DNA from: Deltaproteobacteria bacterium
GTDB taxonomy: Bacteria; Desulfobacterota; Desulfobacteria; Desulfobacterales; JAFDHS01
NCBI GenBank assembly: GCA_019308655.1
Contig: JAFDHS010000020.1
Coordinates: 1-14,491, forward strand
DNA length: 14,491 nucleotides
Direction of reading: 5' to 3'
Shown here: one piece after another, positions 6,678-12,863 of the stretch
How the letters are laid out: every line of letters starts with the position of its first letter
Numbering within the stretch: position 1 is the stretch's first letter
Position numbers and translations under genes: made by a program
The notes under the pieces: model-generated
What the model was told of the DNA's origin: nothing
The model's database searches: none
What the model saw: the letters and a program-made list of their open reading frames with translations, nothing else

Positions 6678-7358
6678 ATGCGCACTAAAGGAAAAATAAC
6701 GTCTTGGAACGACGAGAAGGGATTTGGATTTATCACGCCTAATGCTGCTGGAAAACAGGTCTTTGTTCATATCAAAGCCTTCAGCAACCGCAATCGGCGC
6801 CCCGAGATTAATCAGTTGGTAACCTACGTTTTGTCTACCGATAAGCAAGGCCGCCCATGTGCTGTAAAGGCCACATTGGCCGGCGATCGACTTCCAAAAA
6901 AGACAAAACGGAAGAATGGTTCACTGTCAGTCATTGGTGCTGCTTTCTTTCTCTTCATTGTCGGTGTCTCTGTTCTTACAGCCAAAATACCGCCTTTGAT
7001 TCTTGCCCTTTATATGGTCGTTAGCCTACTCACTTTCATCATCTACGCAGTAGATAAATCGGCAGCTAAGAAAGGAGCCTGGCGAACCCAAGAAAGCACC
7101 TTACACTTGCTATCAATAGCTGGGGGCTGGCCGGGAGCACTCGTCGCTCAACAAAAGTTGCGCCACAAGTCCAAGAAACAATCTTTCCGCTTGGTTTTCT
7201 GGGTAACGGTTTTGCTGAACTTCGGTGCATTCGTTTGCCTGTTCACGCCAACCGGTGCAGCCACACTAGAGTCTTTGATTGATAGTTTAGCACGAGGGTT
7301 AACGAGCGTTTTCATAACCGATCGGGCTACCTTGGCCCTTTTTCATATGTTTGTGTAG
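6678..7358 (+). CDS. Cold-shock domain fused to DUF1294 membrane domain
   Basis: The 226-residue product starts with a cold-shock domain (1-67). KGFGFI at 14-19 is the RNP1 motif and VFVHI at 28-32 the RNP2 motif, the surfaces that stack on single-stranded nucleic acid. A basic linker (70-80) leads to a DUF1294 region with membrane helices at about 83-100, 105-124 and 172-189. The family's loop (AVDKSAAKKGAWRTQE, then GGWPGALVAQQ and RHKSKKQSFR) lies between the last two. This two-domain architecture is known in bacteria and in cassette collections; its job is not established. The last ~35 residues after the third helix look unrelated to the domain. An attC boundary core lies 17 bases upstream and a strong hairpin 31 bases downstream. 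Confidence 0.85.
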   Translation: MRTKGKITSWNDEKGFGFITPNAAGKQVFVHIKAFSNRNRRPEINQLVTYVLSTDKQGRPCAVKATLAGDRLPKKTKRKNGSLSVIGAAFFLFIVGVSVLTAKIPPLILALYMVVSLLTFIIYAVDKSAAKKGAWRTQESTLHLLSIAGGWPGALVAQQKLRHKSKKQSFRLVFWVTVLLNFGAFVCLFTPTGAATLESLIDSLARGLTSVFITDRATLALFHMFV

Positions 7359-7388
7359 ATCCAAGATTATGACTTTTTCAAAGTCTGT

Positions 7389-7418
7389 CGCAGCCCACCG
7401 CCCGGCGGCTGGGCTGCG
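7389..7418 (+). terminator. Strong GC-rich hairpin terminator
   Basis: CGCAGCCCA (7389-7397) pairs perfectly with TGGGCTGCG (7410-7418), with CCGCC/GGCGG inside the loop, followed by TTTGGTTTTTGG. It lies 31 bases after the stop of the cold-shock/DUF1294 gene. Terminators inside cassettes are unusual because they would block read-through to downstream cassettes. Confidence 0.7.
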
Positions 7419-7419
7419 T

Positions 7420-7462
7420 TTGGTTTTTGGCACGGAAAATTGCATACGCAATTTCCACACCC
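7420..7462. repeat. 43-base hairpin repeat inside an attC, copy 2
   Basis: Second copy of the repeat at 6224-6266, with one difference. It holds the central near-palindrome at 7434-7456. The two copies are 1,196 bases apart, each forming the middle of an attC-type site that closes a different cassette. Confidence 0.8.
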
Positions 7463-7493
7463 CAAAAAAGCGGTTTAACAACCGGCGTTAACA
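7420..7493. other. attC recombination site (right arm and central stem)
   Basis: After the 43-base hairpin repeat comes GCGGTTTAACAACCGGC and the core-like GTTAACA (7487-7493), off the GTTRRRY consensus in its last bases. This parallels the right arm of the site ending at 6297. A clear left core is not visible; the DNA to the left is the strong terminator hairpin. It closes the cold-shock/DUF1294 cassette and precedes the next start codon by 18 bases. Confidence 0.6.
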
Positions 7494-7511
7494 CTACAAA
7501 ATAGTCGAAAC

Positions 7512-7757
7512 ATGGCAAAGGTAAAAAAGAAGCTCACTGCCGCACAAAAGCGTGCCGGAAAAAAAGCTAAAGCAGAAAGACAAAAAAAGTATATGTGGGT
7601 TTTCATGCATGGAAAGCAGGTCAGAGTCAAAAGACCACCCACGATAGACGGAATGGATGCTGACGAATATATTCGACAAAATGCTGATCCAATATGGCTG
7701 CATCAGAATGAAATGTGGGAATATATTCAAACAGAAGAAGATGAAGATCTTTTTTAA
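7512..7757 (+). CDS. Small Lys-rich/acidic-tailed protein, unknown function (cassette gene)
   Basis: The 81-residue product has a strongly basic first third (KVKKKLTAAQKRAGKKAKAE), a middle part MHGKQVRVKRPPTIDGMDAD, and an acidic, aromatic tail (WLHQNEMWEYI, then EEDEDLF). No cysteine pair, membrane helix or catalytic motif is present. The basic N-terminus suggests nucleic-acid contact. The ATG follows an attC core by 18 bases, with no clear ribosome site. The family is not recognised; it is counted as real because of its position, the intact frame and the cassette spacing. Confidence 0.5.
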   Translation: MAKVKKKLTAAQKRAGKKAKAERQKKYMWVFMHGKQVRVKRPPTIDGMDADEYIRQNADPIWLHQNEMWEYIQTEEDEDLF

Positions 7758-7918
7758 AATGGTAGTTGGTGCTGAGCCCGCTAAAGAGTATGTTAGCGCT
7801 AAAAATGAAGGAAAATGTGAAAGTTAAGTCAACGTTTGTCTTCCTTTTCTTGCTAAGAACAATAGGACGCCTAATTTTAGGCATAATGTACGTATCCAAC
7901 TTTGAGGAACAGTAAACA

Positions 7919-8500
7919 ATGAGTACGGAAAAAGCATTACAGGTACGTAGCGAATCTAAATGTGAATTATGTGGCGCAACAGAGAGCTTGGGGGTGTATG
8001 AAGTTCCACCTGGTTCAAATGGTAGTACTGATGAGTGCATACTTATTTGTGAAACTTGTCGTGAACAAATTGAAAATCCGGAAAAAGTTGATGTTCATCA
8101 CTGGCGTTGCCTTAACGATAGCATGTGGAGCCAAGTACCAGCGGTGCAGGTGATGGTATGGCGTATGCTTAAGCGTTTGAGCACTGAAGCCTGGCCGCAG
8201 GACTTACTTGATATGCTCTATTTAGATGAAGGCACCCAAGCTTGGGCGCAAGCAACGGGTGAAGGGGAAAGTGATGAAGATGCAGTCAAACATGTCGACA
8301 GCAACGGCGCAGTGATCGAGTCAGGCGACACGGTAACACTAATCAAGGATTTAAATGTAAAAGGGGCTAACTTTACGGCTAAGCGTGGCACAGTTGTACG
8401 CGGAATTTCACTGGTTGCAGATAACCTTGAGCATATTGAAGGCCGTGTAAATGGGCAGCAGATTGTAATTCTGACGAAGTTTGTTAAGAAAGCGAACTAA
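7919..8500 (+). CDS. PhnA/YjdM-like zinc-ribbon protein
   Basis: The 193-residue product has an N-terminal zinc ribbon (C15, C18, C44, C47), a middle helical region (~60-105) and a C-terminal PhnA domain (about 124-192). That domain has HVDSNGAVIESGDTVTLIKD, LNVKGANFTAKRGTVVRG and EHIEGRVNGQQIV. This matches the family of Escherichia coli YjdM (formerly PhnA), here in the longer form with an extra middle region. Despite the name it is not phosphonoacetate hydrolase, and its biochemical role is not settled. GAGGA lies ~10 bases before the ATG. The ~160 bases upstream hold a GCCTAA/TTAGGC hairpin (7869-7882) and TTAGCGCTAA (7793-7802), perhaps worn attC pieces. An attC follows 56 bases after the stop. 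Confidence 0.8.
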   Translation: MSTEKALQVRSESKCELCGATESLGVYEVPPGSNGSTDECILICETCREQIENPEKVDVHHWRCLNDSMWSQVPAVQVMVWRMLKRLSTEAWPQDLLDMLYLDEGTQAWAQATGEGESDEDAVKHVDSNGAVIESGDTVTLIKDLNVKGANFTAKRGTVVRGISLVADNLEHIEGRVNGQQIVILTKFVKKAN

Positions 8501-8556
8501 TCAAATTTACGCTAAGTGGAATAAAGGCATTGTCTATTACCTATGGTTGATGCAGA

Positions 8557-8625
8557 GCCTAACCTGTTATTCATCCGACCCCGTTCCCCTGCGTTCCACG
8601 GGGCGGCTAAATTCTGTCGCTATAC
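8557..8625. other. attC recombination site (~69 bp)
   Basis: The left core GCCTAAC (8557-8563) fits RYYYAAC exactly. The inner stem CCCCGT (8579-8584)/ACGGGG (8598-8603) is followed by GGCGGCTAAATTCTGTC and a degenerate right core GCTATAC (8619-8625). Arm order and length fit a short attC. The same GCTATACTC string occurs at 5326 at the end of the DUF2726 gene, hinting at a shared site type. Confidence 0.65.
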
Positions 8626-8649
8626 TCTCAATATAATTGGATGACATCA

Positions 8650-8937
8650 ATGAAAAAAATCAAAAGAAATGATCCTTGTCCATGTGGAAGCGGAAAAAAG
8701 TATAAAAAATGCTGTCTTTTACAACAAACATCGGATCAATCCTTTTCGTGGACAGATAATGACGGTATCCATTTTGTTGCTCCGGGTTCTCCACCTTCTT
8801 CAGAGCAATTAGAAAGAATGACAAAAGAATATCAAAAGCAAATTCGAAATTCTCCTTTATGGGATGAAATGGTTCGAAAATACGGGAAAGAAAAAGCTGA
8901 AGAACTATTGAAAGAATTCAAAGCTGAAACCCGTTAA
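8650..8937 (+). CDS. Small SEC-C motif protein
   Basis: The product is 95 residues if begun at the ATG at 8650, which has GGA 8 bases upstream; an in-frame ATG at 8641 would add three. The N-terminus is a SEC-C zinc motif, NDPCPCGSGKKYKKCC (C10, C12, C21, C22), as at the C-terminus of SecA and in many small proteins. The remainder (DNDGIHFVAPGSPPSSEQLE, then a helical KYGKEKAEELLKEFK tail) has no recognised activity. SEC-C modules bind zinc and often mediate contacts with proteins or ribosomes. It follows an attC by 24 bases, so it is cassette cargo. Confidence 0.7.
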   Translation: MKKIKRNDPCPCGSGKKYKKCCLLQQTSDQSFSWTDNDGIHFVAPGSPPSSEQLERMTKEYQKQIRNSPLWDEMVRKYGKEKAEELLKEFKAETR

Positions 8938-9021
8938 TGCATAATTTGATAGTATAGGAATTTCCATTTTATTGGCAAATAAATCAATGTGTTGCAAAAA
9001 GCCCGCCCGAAGGGCGCTAAG

Positions 9022-9130
9022 TTCAATTCCCGCAAAATCAAGCTACGCCATAGACGAGGTTAAGCATCTATTGGCATCGCATATTGGTGAGAAGGGAATG
9101 GCGGTTCAACAGCCCGCGTTAGCTGGATAG
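9022..9130 (+). pseudogene. 3' remnant of a second DUF2726 gene fused into an attC half-site
   Basis: Bases 9038-9104 match 5068-5134 of the DUF2726 gene with about five differences in 67. In the same frame they encode SSYAIDEVKHLLASHIGEKG, against SSYVIDEVKHLLAPHIGEKR in the intact gene. Weaker similarity starts at 9022. After GGCGG the two diverge: the intact gene goes on to its zinc ribbon, while this copy enters the attC right arm and ends at TAG (9128-9130). It is thus the end of a shorter, ribbon-less relative whose 5' part has been deleted. No start codon or ribosome site serves it. Confidence 0.75.
9100..9124. other. attC right arm closing the DUF2726 remnant
   Basis: GGCGGTTCAAC (9100-9110), a short spacer and GTTAGCT (9118-9124) repeat the arrangement at 6273-6297. 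The left arm is missing, apparently removed together with most of the gene before it. This is the last convincing cassette boundary; the next gene starts 16 bases later. Confidence 0.6.
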
Positions 9131-9139
9131 ATAGGAATT

Positions 9140-9868
9140 ATGAGTACACCACTTGAACAGAAATCATCACTGGAAGAGATCAAAAAACGATTCGATAATG
9201 ATGTCGAACGTTTTTCAAATCTTGAAACCGGGCAGTCTGCAACTATCGATGCTCCATTAGCTATGGAATTGATTACACAAGCGGCAGCTAAATCAACCAC
9301 TAACATCCGACGAGTTTTGGACATCGGCTGTGGAGCCGGAAACAATACGCTTAAACTTTTACAGTATGCTTCCCCCTTTGATTGTGATCTTATTGACCTG
9401 AGCTTACCAATGTTGAAAAAAGCTCGTGAGCGTATTTCATCAGTAAACTCAGAAAAAATCAAAACGATTCAAGGTGATTTTCGCAAAATCGATTTACCAT
9501 ATCAAGGATATGACGTTATTTTGGCTGCTGCTGTTTTGCATCATTTGCGGGATGATCAGGATTGGGAAAAAGCATTTAACAAGCTTTACAGTTTAACAGC
9601 CCCTGGCGGAAGCCTCTGGATTACGGATTTAGTATCTCATGAGTCAGAAGCTGTTCAGTCTCTTATGTGGGAACGGTATGGCGAATATCTTTGTTTTATG
9701 GGTGGTGCCGATTACAGAACGAAAGTATTTGAATACATCGACAAGGAAGATTCACCGAGGCCGGTCACTTATCAATTGGATTTGCTTCGGAAAGCAGGAT
9801 TCAGACATACTGATATTTTACACAAAAATTCTTGTTTTGCAGCTTTTGGCGCAATCAAAATCGGCTAA
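9140..9868 (+). CDS. Class I SAM-dependent methyltransferase
   Basis: The 242-residue product has the Rossmann-type methyltransferase order: a helical N-terminus, motif I VLDIGCGAGNN at 59-69, the acidic end of strand two at about 84-87 (LIDLS), QGDFRKIDL at 111-119, AAAVLHHLRDD at 129-139 and APGGSLWITDLVSHE after it. The ~240-residue size and the HHL motif resemble small-molecule or tRNA-modifying relatives (Methyltransf_25/11 type), but the substrate cannot be read. A weak AGGA site precedes the ATG. The gene begins right after the last attC core, so it may be the first gene of the final cassette. The HAD-like gene follows after 48 bases, likely co-transcribed. Confidence 0.8.
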   Translation: MSTPLEQKSSLEEIKKRFDNDVERFSNLETGQSATIDAPLAMELITQAAAKSTTNIRRVLDIGCGAGNNTLKLLQYASPFDCDLIDLSLPMLKKARERISSVNSEKIKTIQGDFRKIDLPYQGYDVILAAAVLHHLRDDQDWEKAFNKLYSLTAPGGSLWITDLVSHESEAVQSLMWERYGEYLCFMGGADYRTKVFEYIDKEDSPRPVTYQLDLLRKAGFRHTDILHKNSCFAAFGAIKIG

Positions 9869-9916
9869 TAATACGTGGGCCAAGTGGTCGCAGATCAGCG
9901 TGCATAGGAGGGTTTA

Positions 9917-10594
9917 ATGACTATTACACTTGCATTTGACGTGTATGGGACGTTAATCGACACACATGGTGTTGTTTCAAAATTACAGGAAATAGTAGGA
10001 AACAAGGCTAAGGAATTTTCTTGCACCTGGCGGGACAAACAATTGGAATATTCCTTCCGCCGAGGCCTGATGCAGAATTACGAAAACTTCGCCGTTTGTA
10101 CGAGCGATGCCCTTGATTACACCTGCACTTACTACAAAGTTCCACTTGCCAAACAACAAAAAAAAGCGTTACTTGACAGTTACCGCACACTTCCCGCATT
10201 CAAAGACGTGGAAGATGGATTAGCTCGTTTGAAGGCAGCTGGTTTTCGTATATATGCGTTTTCCAATGGCAACGCAGATGCCGTCGAAACGTTGCTTGCA
10301 GCGGCTGGTATAAGAGACTTTTTTCTTGGGGTTGTTAGTGTTGACCACCTAAAGTCATTTAAACCGAATCCTGCCGTATATAGCTATTTCTTGAGAAAAT
10401 CGGGGGCATCAGGCAGTAGTGCATGGCTAATTTCAAGTAATCCATTCGATGTTATCGGGGCAATTTCGGCAGGCATGAGTGCTGCTTGGGTTCGACGGTC
10501 TCAAGAAGCGATCTTTGATCCATGGGGGATAGAACCTACTATAACCGTAAGGAGCCTGTGTGATCTTAATGAACAAATTGGTGGATATTTCTAA
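9917..10594 (+). CDS. HAD-superfamily hydrolase, haloacid dehalogenase type II-like
   Basis: The 225-residue product shows all HAD motifs: FDVYGTLID at 7-15 with the nucleophile Asp8, SNG at 116-118, Lys149 in SFKPNPAVY and SSNPFDVIGA at 173-182 with Asp178. The FDxYGTL start, the FRRG...YENF segment (47-58) and the SSNxFDxxGA ending are those of L-2-haloacid dehalogenases, which hydrolyse 2-haloacids. Many relatives act on other substrates, so the dehalogenase label is provisional. AGGAGG lies 6 bases before the ATG. It forms a two-gene unit with the methyltransferase upstream. Confidence 0.85.
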   Translation: MTITLAFDVYGTLIDTHGVVSKLQEIVGNKAKEFSCTWRDKQLEYSFRRGLMQNYENFAVCTSDALDYTCTYYKVPLAKQQKKALLDSYRTLPAFKDVEDGLARLKAAGFRIYAFSNGNADAVETLLAAAGIRDFFLGVVSVDHLKSFKPNPAVYSYFLRKSGASGSSAWLISSNPFDVIGAISAGMSAAWVRRSQEAIFDPWGIEPTITVRSLCDLNEQIGGYF

Positions 10595-10621
10595 TAAAAA
10601 TGCGCCGCTGATTTAAGGCGT

Positions 10622-10665
10622 GTGTGCCGGGCATGGCACAGGTGAAAGTCCTTACAGCAGGTGTC
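10622..10665 (+). other. Possible truncated group II intron 5' end
   Basis: GTGTGCC (10622-10628) fits the GUGYG start of group II introns. The hairpin GTGCC/GGCAC (10624-10639) and then AGGTGAAAGTCCTTAC resemble the beginning of intron domain I. Only ~45 bases are present before the toxin gene's end, and no reverse transcriptase is near. The call is by motif only and could be chance. Confidence 0.3.
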
Positions 10666-10670
10666 CGCTC

Positions 10671-11084
10671 TTACATCGTTTCAGGACTGATTAATCTGAT
10701 TGTTGGAAAATAAGTGCGGTATCTTGAGACATCGCGGGTGATTAAATCCATATCAAAGATCGCGGCTTGTGCTCCAATATAGAAGTCGGGTAATGGTGAT
10801 TTTTTAGTGCCTTTATTTTTTCGATACTTTAAAAAGGTTTTTCCGGCTAAAAACAATGCTTCTTTGGGAATATCAAGCATCTGGAAGCCACTACGATTTA
10901 TGGCTGACTCCATTTCTTCTATTTTTTTAAAACCGATGGAAACTTCAGAATATACAACCGGATTGATAAATAATCTTGTAATCCCACTAAATTTTTCCAA
11001 TTTAGATTCCGACCATTCAGCCCAGTTAGGATCATTGAGAAAAACGTCTAAAATAATGTTGGAATAAACCAGAATGCCCTTCAT
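10671..11084 (-). CDS. vapC: VapC-type PIN-domain toxin, first catalytic Asp replaced by Tyr
   Basis: The 137-residue product has the PIN layout: MKGILVYSNIILD at the start, VVYSEVSIGF (E47), LPDFYIGAQAAI (D100) and LITRDVSRYRTYFP (D118). PIN toxins are Mg-dependent ribonucleases, and the first strand normally ends in D-x-N. Here it is Tyr7-Ser8-Asn9, one base away from Asp (TAT for GAT). Loss of that acid usually abolishes cleavage, so the toxin is probably inactive or weakened. The ATG at 11084-11082 overlaps the antitoxin stop (TGATG) and is preferred to the TTG just before it. It pairs with the antitoxin upstream in a vapBC-type operon. Confidence 0.85.
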   Translation of the reverse strand: MKGILVYSNIILDVFLNDPNWAEWSESKLEKFSGITRLFINPVVYSEVSIGFKKIEEMESAINRSGFQMLDIPKEALFLAGKTFLKYRKNKGTKKSPLPDFYIGAQAAIFDMDLITRDVSRYRTYFPTIRLISPETM

Positions 11085-11308
11085 CAATCTTCTCTCGTTA
11101 AGGCCATGATTTCATCGGTTGTCATTTTAACCGTTGCAACGCCTCTTAATTTTCTGAATTTACTGGTTTTGTTTCTTTCACCTTCTTTTTTTACAATGTA
11201 TACACGTCCTTTTTCCTCAACAAATTCAATATCCGTTGAAGGAGTTATTCCTAATTTTTCACGAATATGTTGGGGAATCGTGACTTGTCCTTTTGTCGTA
11301 ACACGCAT
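11084..11308 (-). CDS. vapB: VapB/AbrB-type antitoxin (SpoVT-AbrB DNA-binding domain)
   Basis: The 74-residue product begins MRVTTKGQVTIPQHIREKLG, the swapped-hairpin AbrB-type DNA-binding fold, followed by DIEFVEEKGRVYIVKK. The C-terminal third (KFRKLRGVATVKMTTDEIMA) would wrap the toxin. The start is set by GGAGG 7 bases upstream. The frame is open for 20 more codons upstream, but they overlap the promoter. Such antitoxins neutralise the toxin and, with it, repress their own promoter; a palindrome beside the -10 fits this. Confidence 0.85.
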   Translation of the reverse strand: MRVTTKGQVTIPQHIREKLGITPSTDIEFVEEKGRVYIVKKEGERNKTSKFRKLRGVATVKMTTDEIMALTRED

Positions 11309-11331
11309 AGTCTGCCTCCAGTATTCTGTAA

Positions 11332-11339
11332 TACCGGTA
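11332..11339. promoter_or_regulatory. Candidate vapBC operator (TACCGGTA palindrome)
   Basis: TACCGGTA is a perfect 8-bp palindrome, loosely extended by A/T symmetry to about 14 bases. It lies immediately downstream of the -10 of the vapBC promoter and ~24 bases before the antitoxin start, where an autorepressor would block RNA polymerase. Inferred from position and symmetry. Confidence 0.45.
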
Positions 11340-11368
11340 ATAATATTACTTAACCCGAACAATATCAA
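11340..11368 (-). promoter_or_regulatory. Promoter of the vapBC pair
   Basis: On the minus strand TTGATA (11368-11363) and TATTAT (11345-11340) are separated by exactly 17 bases, close to the sigma-70 consensus. The antitoxin's ATG is 32 bases downstream of the -10, with GGAGG between. Confidence 0.6.
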
Positions 11369-11376
11369 GCAAAGGG

Positions 11377-11394
11377 GTCAAATCTTTAATCTTG
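11377..11394 (+). repeat. Copy of the dispersed GTCAAATCTTTAATCTTG repeat
   Basis: Exact inverse of 1304-1321; preceded by AAAGG, giving GGGGTCAAATCTT as at 6206-6218. It lies between the vapBC promoter and the cfa gene, outside any coding region. Confidence 0.55.
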
Positions 11395-11486
11395 ACAATT
11401 TGGAAAATATATTCTGAAATTGTTTTCTTTAGAGCTGAATTTTTTCGCGATTTTTCATCATCAGCCATCATTAATTAGGGGAAAGA

Positions 11487-12797
11487 ATGTCTTTTTTTTC
11501 AGATAAGAACAAGCTTGATAGGGCGCGGCGATTGTTTGAGGATATCAGCACACTGATTGATACCCGTTTTTCCGTCCGTCTCTGGGACGGCTTCATGGTC
11601 CTCCTGGGGAAAAATGTTGACACTGACTTTTTCGTGTCCATTAACGGTCCTGGAGTTCTTGGTTCACTTTTCAGAAAGCCCACTTATGAAAATCTATTGA
11701 TGCATTACGTGAGGGGCAACATCGGTATTCATGGCGATCTCATTGATTTTGTGGCGGTGGCGCGTGAGAAGAGGCCCAAGAAAAAGCTCAAAAATATCAG
11801 TAAATTTTCACTTTTGAAAAATGCGCTGCCGTTTATTTTTACGTCGGGCGGCAATATCACGGTTGAGCATGAATACGCTGCCGACGAAGTCGGGAGAAAA
11901 GAGTCGCGCCGGGACAACAAGGAATTTATTCAGTTTCATTACGATATCAGCAATGATTTTTACAAACTGTTTCTGGGCAAGGAAATGCAGTATTCCTGCG
12001 GTTATTTCACCACTGAAACCAACTCGATCGATCAGGCCCAGCACGATAAGCTTGACATGATCTGCCGCAAGCTGCGGCTTCAACCCGGCGATAAAATGCT
12101 TGATATCGGCTGCGGTTGGGGCGGGCTGATTTGTCATGCCGCCAAAAATTACGGGGTCACTGCCCATGGTGTGACTTTGTCGCAAAAGCAACTTGATTTT
12201 GCCAGGGATAAGATCAAAAGACTCGGCCTCGAAGATACGGTAATGGTAGAGCTGCGCGACTATGCCACTCTTGAAGGGACCTATGACAAAATCGCCAGCG
12301 TCGGGATGTTTGAACATATCGGCATTGCCAATATGCCTGACTATTTTCGAAAAATTAATTCCCTGCTGCGCGACCGCGGCATCTTGATGAATCACGGGAT
12401 TTCACGCCATGCCAAAGCGAGCAAGCGGGCTGTCAAAAAGATACGGCCGGAGCGGCGGCTTCTTTTAAAATATATTTTTCCGGGCAGTGAGCTTGATAAT
12501 GTCGGCCATACCCTTGACATGATGGAGATTTGCGGCTTTGAGGTTCATGATGTTGAGGCTTTACGCGAGCATTACGCCCTGACCACAAGACACTGGTATC
12601 GCGGGCTTATGGCCAATCGGGAGGAGGCGATCAAATACGTGGGCATGGAAAAATTCCTGATGTGGGCCCTGTATCTGGCCGGTGTTTCCATAGGTTTTGC
12701 CGATGGGGCCATGCATATCTGCCAGGTAGTGGCGACCAAGCATTCCGCCAAGGGTGCATCCGGTTTGCCGCTGACCAGGGCTGATCTGTACGAATAA
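11487..12797 (+). CDS. cfa: Cyclopropane-fatty-acyl-phospholipid synthase
   Basis: The 436-residue product matches the CFA synthase family, which transfers a methylene group from S-adenosylmethionine to double bonds of membrane phospholipid acyl chains. Residues 1-120 form the N-terminal lipid-binding part. HYDISNDFYKLFLG at 151-164 and CGYF at 171-174 precede the SAM motif LDIGCGWGG at 205-213. GVTLSQKQ (228-235), MFEHIG (274-279, Glu and His of the active site) and MNHGIS follow. The end has HWYRGL, then ALYLAGVSIGFADGAMHICQ, the usual C-terminal signature. Length is slightly above the ~380-420 norm. AGGGGAAAG precedes the ATG. It stands alone and runs toward a shared terminator. Stress or stationary-phase use is typical, but no promoter was identified. 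Confidence 0.92.
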   Translation: MSFFSDKNKLDRARRLFEDISTLIDTRFSVRLWDGFMVLLGKNVDTDFFVSINGPGVLGSLFRKPTYENLLMHYVRGNIGIHGDLIDFVAVAREKRPKKKLKNISKFSLLKNALPFIFTSGGNITVEHEYAADEVGRKESRRDNKEFIQFHYDISNDFYKLFLGKEMQYSCGYFTTETNSIDQAQHDKLDMICRKLRLQPGDKMLDIGCGWGGLICHAAKNYGVTAHGVTLSQKQLDFARDKIKRLGLEDTVMVELRDYATLEGTYDKIASVGMFEHIGIANMPDYFRKINSLLRDRGILMNHGISRHAKASKRAVKKIRPERRLLLKYIFPGSELDNVGHTLDMMEICGFEVHDVEALREHYALTTRHWYRGLMANREEAIKYVGMEKFLMWALYLAGVSIGFADGAMHICQVVATKHSAKGASGLPLTRADLYE

Positions 12798-12801
12798 AGT
12801 A

Positions 12802-12830
12802 AGGGCCAAATTTTTTAAAAATTTGACCCT
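12802..12830. terminator. Bidirectional terminator between convergent genes
   Basis: AGGGCCAAATTTTT and AAAAATTTGACCCT form a long stem with one mismatch and T-runs in both directions. It lies 5 bases after the cfa stop and 34 bases from the end of the opposing gene. Its right arm carries the GGGTCAAAT motif of the dispersed repeat, so it may have arisen from that element. Confidence 0.7.
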
Positions 12831-12863
12831 GATTCCGAAAAACGCCTGGTGTTTTTCCCGACA

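Noticed and set aside
6224..7462. Repeated palindromic stems as a CRISPR array
   Set aside because: Only two copies, 1.2 kb apart, with genes between; they sit in attC arms rather than between spacers.
7627..8040. 137-codon minus-strand frame spanning two plus-strand genes
   Set aside because: Overlaps two supported genes and the gap between them; no motif or ribosome site.
9001..9016. CGCCC/GGGCG hairpin after the SEC-C gene as a terminator
   Set aside because: The stem is only 5 bp with a GAA loop and no T-run; it may be part of a lost attC left arm but cannot be shown.
11808..12395. 195-codon minus-strand frame inside the cfa gene
   Set aside because: Antisense shadow of a clearly conserved enzyme; the plus-strand frame carries all family motifs.
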